Positions 23,433 to 34,689 of a stretch of 64,000 bases of DNA are shown one piece after another (positions within the stretch are counted from its first letter, which is position 1; each line of letters opens with the position of its first letter). The position numbers and the translations under genes are program-made. Source of the stretch: Paragyromitra xinjiangensis (lineage: Eukaryota; Ascomycota; Pezizomycetes; Pezizales; Discinaceae); the NCBI GenBank assembly GCA_038503065.1, contig JBCAMK010000010.1, positions 434,001 through 498,000 of the forward strand. Reading direction: 5' to 3'. Under the pieces are notes generated by a model, which ran no database searches, was not told where the DNA came from, and saw nothing but the letters and a program-made list of their open reading frames with translations.

Positions 23433-25350
23433 ATGAGAGTATCATCATCGTTAATTGCTGTTGTGGGGGTTGTGGGGGCCGTTGCGAGTGGGTTGGCGAG
23501 AAGGACTGATTCAAGTGTATATAAGAACATGGATCCAAAGAGGGACTTTTGTGTTCACGCTTTCCACCAGAGTTTGTGTTTCCCCTTATTACAGAAAGAG
23601 AAGAAGCAAGATTGGAACTGACAAAACGTTTAATTACAGGTGCTGTGTTGAATAATATGCTCTATATAGTTGGAGGATTTGTTGTCTACAATTACAACAG
23701 CACCAGATATGAAGAACCAAGTAAATAAACTTAACCCTTCTACCCCACGTTGTCTATTTAAGGTACTTATATCAAATTCTCTAGACACCTACCTCCGCAC
23801 TCTCGACCTTACCACTCGTTTCACCCTCAATGACCCCACCAGCGCACCCTTCACCTTCACCCCCACCCCCTCTCTGGTCCCCGAAATCAGTTCCGGAGCT
23901 CTCTGGCCTAACAACAACTCAACTTTATATCTTGCCAGTGGCGTCACCGAGCCCGTTGATGGAAATTTCCCTAACTGGACCGCACCAACCACTAACGCCC
24001 TCTGGACCTACCAACCCTCTACCGATAGCTGGGTCGACCTCCAGGCTCAAATCCAGGACGTCAACGGGAAAGAAATTCCAACAATTGCCGGTGCAAGCGC
24101 TGCATTCGTCGAGTACGATACAAGTGGTGAACGAATGGGGAAGGGGTTTCTAGTTGGTGGCAACCAAGATCCTTGGAACGCTGTAGGGTACACGGGGATG
24201 TTGATCTACGACTCAGTAGGCCAGTCGTGGGAGAATCGCAGCACGCCATTTCAACAACGAAGCTCAGGAGCGATGGTACATGTGCCTATTGGGGAGAAGG
24301 GGATTTTGGTTTCAATGGGGGGGACTCGGAATAATATGCCGTTCCCGTTGTCGCAGATCGAGATTTATAATCTTGATGATGGTCTCTGGAGCTCATCAGT
24401 GCAGCAGGCTACTGGGTCGGGGGGTATTCCATTGCCGCGCACTGCATTTTGTGCGGTTCTTGCGGCTGCTCCGGATAATAGTTCGTATCAAGTTTTTATA
24501 TATGGAGGTACGCTTGATACGGATGATACCTCTAGCCAACCGCAACTGGGGGATGTTTGGGTGTTATCAATGCCGTCATTTGAATGGTTTAGTGTGTACT
24601 CTGGGACCGCCGACAGCACCACCAAAGGAAACAACCCGGGGAAACGAGAGGCGCATTCGTGCCATGTTGCGGGGAGATACATGCTTGTGTATGGTGGGCG
24701 ATCGAAACCGCAGGCTGATCAGCCATGTGATAAGACGGGGGTTTTTGCATTCGACATGGTGAATTTGAACTGGGTGACGGAATTTGTGCCGGACGCGGGA
24801 GCATACGGAGTGCCAGATGCCGTGGCAAAACATTTGAACGCTTCGTGGGTTTCTCTCTTTCAACTTCCGTAGTGGAAATTCCTGACATGGATTTTGAATC
24901 AGAAACCGCTTCCCGCAGCTTGGTATCGCAGATCCTGCAATCCAATATATGTTCAGCAATACCAGCGATTGTCAAGGCAGCTGCGTTAAGTCAACAAAAA
25001 CCTTATCATCATATCTAACCAATGCTAGCTTTCAAAGAAAACTAGTTGCCATCATAGTCTGCGCAATTACCGCTGGGATGGGTATTATCGGTCTTGCGAT
25101 ATTTATCCTCGTCCGTAGACGAAACCTAGCCATGGTGCAACTAAAGCCAGCGGGCGCTTCAATATGCGTGGAGGCTCCTGATGTTGCGTTTGCACCATAT
25201 TACACTTCGGAAATGCCTGATCATGAGGAATTCTTGGCCTGGGAATTGTCAGCGACTCCGAGGAACTCGATACGTCCGGGTTCGAGTGTTCCATTGCCAG
25301 CAAGTCAGAGAGACTCAGTGCAAGGTATAATCTTGATCATTCCGGGATGA
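23433..25350 (+). CDS. Kelch-repeat membrane protein with signal peptide
   Basis: Exons 23433-23571, 23640-23720, 23785-24848 and 24919-25350 join in phase to 571 aa. The intron acceptors are chosen so that the kelch core FHQS|AVLNNMLYIVGGF reads through. The last intron (70 nt, CTGAC branch) links the repeat domain to the membrane segment. The N-terminus is a signal peptide (RVSSSLIAVVGVVGAVASGLA). Kelch-like blades follow: LYIVGGF, LYLASGV, GFLVGGN, ILVSMGGT, VFIYGG, YMLVYGGRS. A single transmembrane helix lies at about residues 469-492 (KLVAIIVCAITAGMGIIGLAIFILVRRR), with an ~80-residue cytoplasmic tail. Several NxS/T sites fit a secreted domain. This architecture is common and uncharacterised in filamentous fungi, probably a cell-surface propeller. 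The donors of introns 1 and 3 (GTTTGT, GTTTCT) are weak, so the exon edges there are less certain. Confidence 0.75.
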
Positions 25351-26196
25351 AGGCGGAGTTTTGTGTGGAGTTGTGGTGCAGGTTTTGGTATGTTTAAGTT
25401 CTGGATGGGATGGACTGGGAAATCAGGTATTGGTGCTTTCGGTAACGGAGTGTATATATGGTACTTTTTTATTTCTTGTATATACTTATGTGTGGATTAT
25501 TATTTTGTGCATTGAAATATATACCCCTGGATATCAGTACTTTTAGTCAATGTCCAATGACTCAAAACAGCAAAAGCAAATTACGGCGCTAAAAACCCCT
25601 GATAGACTGTATGTTGATCGAATTATTGGACAAAACTTTGGACTAACCTGGCACTAATAATGAAATAATTGGCCGTGGAGTGATTACCTTAAAATGCAGT
25701 AGTTATGGCTGCGTGAATTATGTGATTTGGCTTGTGTGTATGCCGCACTCCCACCTTTCACTGGCGTAGGTTCTGCGAGGCTCAATTCAATGCAGTGAAC
25801 CTCTTCTTAATTGTTTAGGGTGCAAGATTGAATATTGTACACTAGGGGAGGGAGTGATATGATCGAGTGATATTCTGTGATTACGCTGTTCGTGAGGGTC
25901 AGCGAGTTATATTCTAATCAACGGAATGCAAAAATGGTTATCGAATCCCAGTGATAGGAAATAGGATAAGATTTTTGTTAGTCTAGGTGCGTAAAGATGT
26001 TACTAATAGGGAAAGAGGAAAAGCTACACCTCAACAACAAAAGGTTCTACGCTGGGCAGTCGTAGAGTGCACAACGCGTGGTCACGTGATTGCCCCACCA
26101 AGCATTGCGGCTCTGCTGCCCCTCTTCTTGGCAACATCTTCCTCTCCCCCACTACATACTCAAATCTCGAAATAACACTCTTATATCTCACTCACA
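25351..26196. other. Intergenic, KTI12 promoter side
   Basis: No gene is supportable. The frame at 25987-26175 (+) runs into the KTI12 leader and has no recognisable content. Confidence 0.4.
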
Positions 26197-27369
26197 ATGC
26201 CAGTAAGCTCTCCAAAACTCTCTCCCGTAAATAACCTAATACTAACTCCCATCAGCTAATAATAATCTCCGGCTACCCCTCCTCCGGTAAAACTACCCGT
26301 GCACTGCAACTACAGTCCTTCTTCCTCTCAAAGATCTCAGCCGCTTCATCAGACCCTACATCACCAGACGCAGCACGGATAGCGAAGCTAAAAGTACATT
26401 TAATCAACACCGAGTCTCTTCATATCCCGCGCACGGTTTACCGCGAAGCTCGTACGGAGAAGGAGGCGAGGGGGAATGAATATTCCGCTGTTAAACGGTT
26501 TCTGGGGAAGGATGACATCGTGATTGCAGATGGGCTGAATTACATTAAAGGGTACCGGTACCAGCTATTTTGTGAGGCGAAAGCACTATTAACGCCAAGC
26601 TGCGTTGTAAGCTTCTTTCTGTATATCAATTGAAGAGGGAAGGAGAGACTGACTCGCATAGAGGTCCATGTAGCTGCGCCAGCCGATACCTGCCGTCTTT
26701 GGAATAGTACCCGGAACGCTCCAAATCCTGTTGGTAATGATTTCTCCGCTGCTCAAGGGGCTGTTCCAACAGAAAGTGTTCCTGACGCTTCCGTAATATC
26801 GCCTGACGCGACTCCCCCGGTGGTCAATGAAAATGCAGGGGGGTACCCAGACGATATTTTTGAGAACCTCATCTTCCGCTATGAAGAGCCCAATGGCATG
26901 ACTCGTTGGGATAGTCCGTTGTTCACAGTGCCGTATATGGATGAGGCCCCAGACCTGGAGGGAATTTGGGAAGCGATGGTTGGGAAGGGTGTGAAGGTTA
27001 AGGCGAATCAAGCCACTGTTTTAGTATGCCTACCTATCCACGTTGGTTGGGATGAATTGGAAAGAGACTGATACCAGGCACGTTGAATAGAAACCAGCGG
27101 CTGAATCAGACTACTTGTATGAACTCGACAAAACCACACAAGACGTCGTCACACTGATTCTAGAGCATCAGAAGAGTGCAGGTGCGGGTGGTGGGGAGTT
27201 GCCGGTGCCGGAATGCTCTGCGGTGTTGGAGCTGCCGTCAAGAAATCTTACGGTGCCGCAGCTGCAGAGGATTCGAAGGCAGTTTATTAGCTTGAATAGG
27301 CAACACTCAGTTGTGAAACGTAGGATCAGGGAGCTGTTCGTGGAGTATGTGAATGGGGAGTTTAGGTAG
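26197..27369 (+). CDS. KTI12: KTI12, Elongator-associated P-loop ATPase
   Basis: Four exons, 26197-26202, 26256-26606, 26664-27023 and 27091-27369, all phase 0, give 331 aa. Exon 1 encodes only Met-Pro, and the next exon opens with the diagnostic LIIISGYPSSGKTTRA (P-loop at about residues 8-16). Further family marks are SLHIPRTVYREARTEKEAR, DDIVIADGLNYIKGYRYQLFCEAK (Walker-B-like), VAAPADTCR, FENLIFRYEEPNGMTRWDSPLFTV and a C-terminal helix LTVPQLQRIRRQFISLNRQH. KTI12 acts with the Elongator complex, which makes the wobble-uridine cm5U-type modifications in tRNA, and is related to the tRNA-Sec kinase PSTK. The length is normal and there are no lesions. Confidence 0.92.
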
Positions 27370-28282
27370 ATGGTGGTTGTCTGAATTCTACAGTATCCAG
27401 CCATTTTAGACTATTCGTAATGTTTCGTGATTCGGGCAACTGGCTGGAGAAGTTTTGAGAACACGCTTTCTAATTCATATATAACCCAAGAGTGATCCAA
27501 AAGGGGAAAGGCTTCCCTGGCTCCGGGATCCCCAACGGTTGAACCTCCTCTTATACCATGATACTGGGAAAGCATAGTCTTAGCTTGTATTTTGAAGTCT
27601 CACGAATTTTGCGGAATAGTTTCACTAACAATGGCACGTCCCAAGGAAACTCCCCCCACCCTTCCTCTTCTGCCTTTTTTTGCGTCCAACGGATAGCATC
27701 TACGAATGGTCAATATTCTAAGTGTGCGCCTTAGACACACCATAAACCCTATCCATCTCATCCTATAGCCATGCGAAGCTTAGTATATGAAAATAAAAGC
27801 AGAGTTCACAGCTGAAAAGGATAGAAGATAACAAGCTGTAACGAAAGAATAGGAGAGCTTCGCACACAAAATCTCGTACCCACTTCGTTTTGGGGGTTTC
27901 AGCGAGAGTCCAAAACTATCTAACTAGGTTAGGAGATTAAAGACCAGTATCCCGCACCGAGGAGTGATACCTTCACCAGCACAAGCTGTTGACCTCAGCA
28001 AATATGCGCCCGCGAACTATTAAATAAAATGAAGAACTGGGTATAGAAAAAGAAGAGTTAAGAAAAGGATAGAAAATACAGAGCAGGCGCTACGAAAATA
28101 GTTACAGAAGACGAAATATGGAATAGAGTGATCATCATGTAGACTGGGATTCACTGAGATGGGCAGCTTGTACTCATATTTTGTGGTTATAGAAGCTTAA
28201 AAAGAGGTTTTCCCAGGCTTGGGGGTGTTAGCTAACTTGGTTCTGTTCCTGTCCTTAGAATAGTTCGAAAACTCCGCTGAGT
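27370..28282. other. Intergenic
   Basis: The convergent space between KTI12 and kinase-ankyrin gene A. Nothing recognisable; presumably 3' ends of both genes. Confidence 0.4.
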
Positions 28283-30590
28283 TTATCCGAGCTCCTGAGA
28301 CCGTCTTAGTTTGTTATGCAATACTGGAGGAACTTTTTCCATGGCATCGATGAGTAGGTCCTGGATTTCGATATTCTCGGCCCGAATTGCCACTTCCAAT
28401 GCCGTTCGACCCCCTGAGTAGCAAGATTCGAGATTGGCATTGGCCCCGTTTTCCAAGAGAAGCTCTACCACACCGAAATGCCCACCCTGAACCGCTGCTT
28501 GTAATGCTGTTGGATTATCCAGGGAGTCAGGAAAAGCATTGACATCGGCGTTGTGATCTAGGAGCAGTTTCACCATATCGATATCCCCACACCCAGCTGC
28601 CGCTTCTAGTGCTGTTGAACCACTATGCTGGAATGGTTTAACATTGACGTCGGCCTTATTGTCTAGGAGCAATTTCACAACATCGATATCCCCAGACCCA
28701 ACTGCCGCTTCCAATGCCGTTCGACCACTAGATAGCGATGGTTTGGCGTTGACATCAGCTCCTTTGGCCAAAAGTAACTCCACAACATCGAGATTTCCTT
28801 GTTCGGCCGCTGCTTGTAACGCTGTTCGACCTTGATAGGGGCCTGCCTTAACATTGACGTCGGCCCCGTTACTGAGGAGCAGTCTCGCTATGTCGATATC
28901 TCCTAGCTCGGCCGCTATTTGCAATGGTGTTCGGCCTAGCTCATCGTCTGCTTCGGCATTCACGCCAATCCAATGGCCCAAGAGCAATTTCACCATCTCG
29001 ATATCCCCAGCTGTGATGGCTCGCTGCAGTAGCCCTTGAGTGTCGATACTAGCATCACTGAACTTGTTCAACAATAGCTTCACCGAATCGTAGTACCGCT
29101 CTTTAACGGCCCACTGCAGTATTGTTTGATCATCGACAAGGGTTTTAGAGTTGATCTTGGTTGAGAGTAGTGTAATTGTATTGGGTTGTCTTGCTTTGAC
29201 AGCTTGTCGAAACATCTTCCCCCAGGTTAAACGGCCCACAGATTCGCTGCTAGGAGAGTTAAAGAGAACCTCAACAGCTGAATCATATCCCTTCTGTATA
29301 GCCTGCTGCAGTAGAACTGGGAATTCCTCCTTCGCCGAGCCAGGTAGAAATCGCATTATATCTATCTTGCGTATTTGCTTTATCAGTCTTCCTTTCTCTA
29401 CTCCCAGATCCAGGCTTACTCCCAAGCTCGAAAACTCAGTTTCTAAATTTTTGTACCAGTAGTTGGCATGTCCATCCTTGAGCCATGGATCATGCAAGGC
29501 TTGAGCCGCAGTCGGTCGATCTTTGGGGTTTGGAATCAATAGGCTCTTGACAAAAGTTATTTCTTCCTCACCCGCCCGGGAGCCTTGGAGAATCTCAGTC
29601 GGAAATACTTTGCTGCCTTGGCAATATTCGTAAAAGGAGTCCATATCCATTTCAGGTTCAAATTCCGTGAAGCTCGATTCGGGCGATTCCGAAAATCCAT
29701 CAAGCTCATTGCCAAGCTCGAGGAATGGCGTTTGCGATGTTAAGATTTCGTGGACTAGGCAACCTAATGACCACATGTCTAAGGCGTGGGTGAATTCTGT
29801 ATCTTCCTTCGTCTGGGGCGTTTGAGGGAGTATCCCTAGGAGCTCTGGAGCAAGATACCCTTCAGTCCCGCATCGAGTTCGTAAAGCTGTATTTTTTACC
29901 CATTTCGATGTTCCAAAATCTGCGATTTTGACCCAAATAGGTTCAAGAGAAGCGACGAGGACATTCTACGGTTGATTGGGTTAGTATTGTCTAATTCCAT
30001 AGAATTTTCAAGAGAAATCTCAGTAGTAGCTAAGGAATCAAACCTGCGGTTTCAAATCTCGGTGACAGATTCCTTTCTCGTGCAGGACTTCAAGCCCCTC
30101 CAGAATTTGCCTTGTGATCGCTTTGGCCTCCATTCTTGCCTTCCTTTCCTGGTCGCGGATATACTTGCTCAAGTCGCCGTGCTCGATGTACTCCATTGCA
30201 AGAAATATCTTCTTTCTGTTTTCGTACCAGCCAAAAAACTCCACAAATAGATGTGCATGCTGGATATCCATTGTTAGCTAGGTCGCCCGAGCGCTATAAG
30301 GCACTTGCCTCTCTCAGCTTAACCAAAGCTAGTAGCTCCTGTGAGAAATCCATCTTTGGTAACGAGTCCTGGGACAGCCTTTTGACTGCTCTCAGTTGTC
30401 CCCCTTCCTCTTTTCTTTCAAGCCAAACACTTCCAAACGCCCCGACACCGATTTGTTTCTCCTGTTTCCATGTTGATACTTTCCGCTGCCTTGCCGAGAG
30501 CACCCACTCATACGTCGTGTGGACAACACTACCCTTCCTGAATTCTGTTTCTAGCTTGCAGTGATCGAACTTCGAGGTTGGTGCTGCCAT
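28283..30590 (-). CDS. Kinase-ankyrin gene A: Ser/Thr protein kinase fused to ankyrin repeats
   Basis: Exons 30590-30309, 30259-30044 and 29965-28283 give 726 aa. Intron 1 (49 nt) fits only with a GC donor (GAG|GCAAGT...CCAG); intron 2 (78 nt) is GT-AG. Residues 1-46 are the family's conserved extension (KLETEF...VVHTTYEW). The kinase domain spans about 47-328: glycine loop IGVGAFGSV (47-55), Lys70 in AVK, HRDLKPQN (D162), DFG (D182) and GYLAPELL. All catalytic residues are present, so it should be active. A linker with the element IMRFLPGSAKEEF (about 370) is followed by about nine ankyrin repeats to residue ~712. The C-terminus TALEVAIRAENIEIQDLLIDA is shared with genes C and D. It is the smallest and least internally homogenised copy, and appears intact. 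Confidence 0.85.
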
Positions 30591-31659
30591 AACTTGAATC
30601 GCTGTTGGCTTAGGAACGCAGACGCTAGACGGGATTTGAGGGGTAGGGACTAGCCAATAACCTTTGGCCGCACTTTCCGCTTAAAAATACATTGTGTCCC
30701 AGCTCGTCCCAGCCATAGGTCTCATGCATAGTAATTGTAAGACCAGCCAGGCATCTTGTGATTGGATTATACTGGGAAGGCAGATAGAGTACATACACGC
30801 ATGGTCACGATGCTCGCGTGACAAACCCATGAGCTCTGGGTGTTCAAAGGGTAGAGGTCATGTCGCTAGATTTATAATGGCGGATGACTAAGATCTTACT
30901 ATGAATATTGAGTGCCCCAGGTACTAGAGGAAGCCCCACACTCGATTCTCCAACAACGACGAGTCATAAAAAATTGAGATGGTCGGGATAGATTGCTTAA
31001 AGTGCGCTGAAGTTTCTGTTACTTCCAAGACCCTACTTTTCCTCGTACCCCTTACCACAGGATGATGTTGCTTTTTCTTCCTTTTTCGGAAATTCCCATA
31101 CAAAATCAATGACTTCAATTGTTATCGTAATGAAAACATAGTCAAAAAATGAACTGTAACCGACCATTTATAAACCATCCACAGGGAATCACATGGTTAG
31201 TTACCAAAGGGTTTTGTCTGTATAAATTTTTATAAATTTTTAAAGATTCGGTACACGTTAATCGCTTCGTCCACCATAGATCGAATTTTATAGGTGTAGA
31301 ATAAGTAAATAATCTATTGCTGGAAATAACAATTAAAACAAGTAAGAAACCCTCGTGCACTGAAAATAAAATCATTCTTACTATTTATATAGCTATGCTT
31401 CGCGGTAGATGCTAGAAACTATCTTCATACTTTGGTTTACGCCTTAGACTAACACCCCGGAACTCAACAAGATCTATCATAGGCTCCTCGTACAGGGGAA
31501 GATAGAGCAAAGAGGAAAAACGAACACGGTACAAACACCGCAGGGTTGGGATGGGAGAAAGGATTGGGGGACATGAGAGCGTGTAGTAATTGTGCGCATC
31601 AAAATCTACTAGGGAATCATTGAGCTACTATGTTCCCACAGAGTCCTTCCAGTTGACAT
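30591..31659. other. Spacer between kinase-ankyrin genes A and B
   Basis: About 1.1 kb of presumptive promoter for A and 3' flank of B. No gene seen. Confidence 0.4.
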
Positions 31660-31806
31660 CTAGTAATCCCTAAGTACTGTCGATACATTGCGTTCTGGGG
31701 TTTTTGTAGCGTCTGCCAGCGGGGGTGTTGGCTCCATTGCCGAAAGTAATTTCACTGCTTCGATGCGTCCACTACTAGCTGCTGCTTGCAATGCTGTCTG
31801 GCCGAA
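31660..31806 (-). pseudogene. Untranslated in-frame tail of gene B (last ankyrin repeat)
   Basis: Directly after the TAA stop of gene B, 48 more codons stay open in the same frame. They read as a good ankyrin repeat (FGQTALQAAASSGRIEAVKLL) before a TAG at 31660. The downstream coherence suggests the TAA is a recent mutation or a polymorphic or read-through stop. Confidence 0.65.
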
Positions 31807-34689
31807 TTATGTGGTTGCCGCGGCGTTGAAATCAGCCCCATTATTCAATAGCATTTCCACTACGTTGACATGTCCACCATTGGTTGCCGCTTGCAATGCC
31901 GTCACACCCCATGCGGCTGGTGCGGCGTTAATGTCGGCCCCGCTGTCCAAAAGTAGCTTCACTGGGCCGGTGTGCCCGCCCTTGGCCGCCGCTTGCAATG
32001 CCGTCACACCCCATGTGGCTGATGCGGCGTTAATGTCGGCCCCGCTGTCCAAAAGTAGCTTCACTAGGCCGGTATGCCCGCCCTGGGCCGCCGCCTGCAA
32101 TGCCGTCACACCAAACTTTGCGGCTGGCGCGTTAACGTCGGCCCCGCTGTCCAAAAGTAGCTTCACCGGGCCGGGGTGCCCGCCCTTGGCCGCCGCTTGC
32201 AATGCCGTCACACCAAACTCTGCGGCTGGTGCGGCGTTAATGTCGGCCCCGCTATCCAAAAGTAGCTTCACTAGGTTTGTGTGCCCGCCCTGGGCCGCCG
32301 CTTGCAATGCCGTCACACCCTGCTTTGCGGCTGGTGCGGCGTTAACGTCGGCCCCGCTATCCAAAAGTAGCTTCACTAGGTTGGTATGCCCGCCCTGGGC
32401 CGCCGCTTGCAATGTCGTCACACCAAACTCTGCGGCTGGTGCGGCGTTAATGTCGGCCCCGCTGTCCAAAAGTAGCTTCACTAGGTTTGTGTGCCCGCCC
32501 TGGGCCGCCGATTGCAATGCCGTCATACCAAACTTTGCGGCTGGTGCGGCGTTAATGTCGGCCCCGCTATCCAAAAGTAGCTTCACTAGGTCGATATGCC
32601 CGCCCTGGACCGCCGCTTGCAATGTTGTCACACCATGCTCTGCAGCTGGTGCGGCGTTAACGTCGGCTCCGCTATCCAAAAATAGCTTCACTAGGTCGGT
32701 ATGCCCGCCCTGGGCCGCCGCTTGCAATGCCGTCACACCCCATGTGGCTGGTGCGGCGTTGACGTCGGCCCCGCTGTCCAAAAGTAGCTTCACTAGGCCG
32801 GTATGCTTGCCCTGGGCCGCCGCTTGCAATGCCGTCACACCAAGCCATCCGACTGGTGCGGCGTTAACGTCGGCCCCGCTGTCCAAAAGTAGCTTCACTA
32901 GGTCGGTATGCCCGCGTCGGGTCGCCGCTTGCAATGCTGTCACATCACGCCATACGGCTGATGCGGCGTTAACGTCGGCTCCGCTGTCCAAAAGTAGCCT
33001 CACTAGGCCGGTATGCCCGCCCCGGGCCGCCGATTGCAATGCCGTCATACCATTCTTTGCGGCTGGTGCGGCGTTAACGTCGGCTCCGCTGTCCAAAAGT
33101 AGCTTCACTAGGTTTGTGTGCCCGCCCTGGGCCGCCGCCTGCAATGCCGTCACACCATTCTTTGCGGCTGGTGCGGCGTTAATGTCAGCCCCGTTGCTTA
33201 AAAGTAGCTCCACTGTGTCAATATCCCCACTCTCAGCCGCTGTTTGCAATGCTGTCTGGTCGCTAACAAGAGAATCAATATCTACTTTATCGGCCAGGAA
33301 CAACTTTATCATATCAACCTGCCTATCCTTGACCGCTTGGTGAAATAATCTCTCTTTAGCTGGGGGATCCATCGACTTGCTGCTTGGTGACTTTAGGAGC
33401 ATCGAAGCAACCGAGCTAAGCCCCTTTGCTACAGCCTTCTGCAGCAGGGCCTGAAATCCCTCTTTTTCTGTCCTAGGCAGAAATTCCATTATATCCACTT
33501 TTTGAGTTCTTATCGGTATCCCCTTTAGTTTGTCCTCGAGGTTTAGCTCTATTCCTAGGGCTGAAAATTCTGTTCGCAAATTTTCGTACAATTTGTTATC
33601 ATATCTGCCTTTTAGCAACCATGGAATTTGTAGGGCGCCAGTCGCAGTCAGTCGATCCTTCGGGTTGGCAACTAGCAAGCTCTTGATAAAATTGATTCCC
33701 TCTTCACTCACTTGGGAGCTTTGCAAAAGCCTAGTCGGAAAGTCGAGGTTGCCTCGGCAATAGTGGTAAAGAGAGAGCGTATCGAAACTGAATCCCGAAA
33801 ATCTGTCAGGTTTCAGGAACGGCGTTTGCGAAGTCAGAACTTCGTGTATTAGGCAACCTAAGGACCAAATGTCTAAAGCGTGGGTAAAGCTCTTCCCTGT
33901 TTTGTATTTTCGAGGTAGCGCCCCTAGTAGTTCTGGGGCAAAGTAACCATCGGTTCCACACATAGTCCGTAGAGAGGTACCTTTCGCCCGTTTAGATGTC
34001 CCAAAATCGGCGATCTTGACCCAAATCGGGTCGAGAGAGGCAACGAGAACGTTCTATAAAAAATTTATATTAGCTTTTAGTCAAGGATAATCTATAGGAG
34101 CTTGGGGGTTAGAAACCTGTGGCTTCAAATCTCGATGGCAGATTCCCTTCCCATGCAGAACCTCAAGCCCTTCCAATATCTGTGCTGTGATCTCTTTGAC
34201 CTCCGTTTTTGCTTTATCTGCATAATTCTCCATATACTTGCTCAGGTCACCGTGCTCGATGTACTCCATCGCGAGAAATACGTCGTCATCGTCTTCATAC
34301 CAGCCTAAGAACTCTACAAATAGATGTTGGTGCTACACTTTCTGTTAGCCCTCGGTGTTTACGAATGCGCCGGGAACACCTGCCTCTCTCAATTTGACCA
34401 AAGCCAGTAGCTCCTGCCAGACACCCGCCTTCGGCAAAGAGTCTCGAGATAGTGTTTTGACGGCTCTCAGCTGACCACTTCCATCCTCCTTCTCGAGCAA
34501 AACACTTCCGAACCCCCCAGCTCCAATAAACTTCTCTTCTCTCCATGTTGATTCCTTCCCCTGTTTTGTTGAGAGTTCCAACTCATAAGTCGTGTGTACC
34601 ACATAGCCGTCATGAAATACTGTTTCCAGCTTGTAGTGGTCCAGTTTTGGAATTGAAGCTACCGTTAATGGTTGAACGTATGTGCGCAT
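31807..34689 (-). CDS. Kinase-ankyrin gene B, truncated by a stop; near-identical repeat array
   Basis: Exons 34689-34384, 34332-34117 and 34053-31807 give 922 aa. Intron 1 needs a GC donor (GAG|GCAGGT). The N-terminal extension is eight residues longer than in A. The kinase shows IGAGGFGSV (55-63), Lys78, HRDLKPQN (D170), DFG (D190) and GYFAPELL, with all catalytic residues present. The linker IMEFLPRTEKEGF precedes about 14 ankyrin repeats. The 33-35-codon units of the core (GGHT-LVKLLLDSGADVNAAPA--GVTALQAAAQ) are almost identical to one another. Variation concentrates at the residue after GGHT and the two before GVTALQ. The array therefore probably expands and contracts. The in-frame TAA at 31807-31809 removes one more repeat. 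Long antisense frames over this region are by-products of the repeat. Confidence 0.82.

Noticed and set aside
31860..33180. Regular ~100-bp DNA repeats that might be read as a CRISPR or satellite array
   Set aside because: They encode in-frame ankyrin repeats with protein-level constraint and no unique spacers.
31688..33343. Long plus-strand open frame of 551 codons with Cys/Pro/Ser repeats
   Set aside because: Exact antisense of the gene B ankyrin array; the repeat structure keeps the opposite frame open. The same holds for plus-strand frames over genes A, C, D and E.
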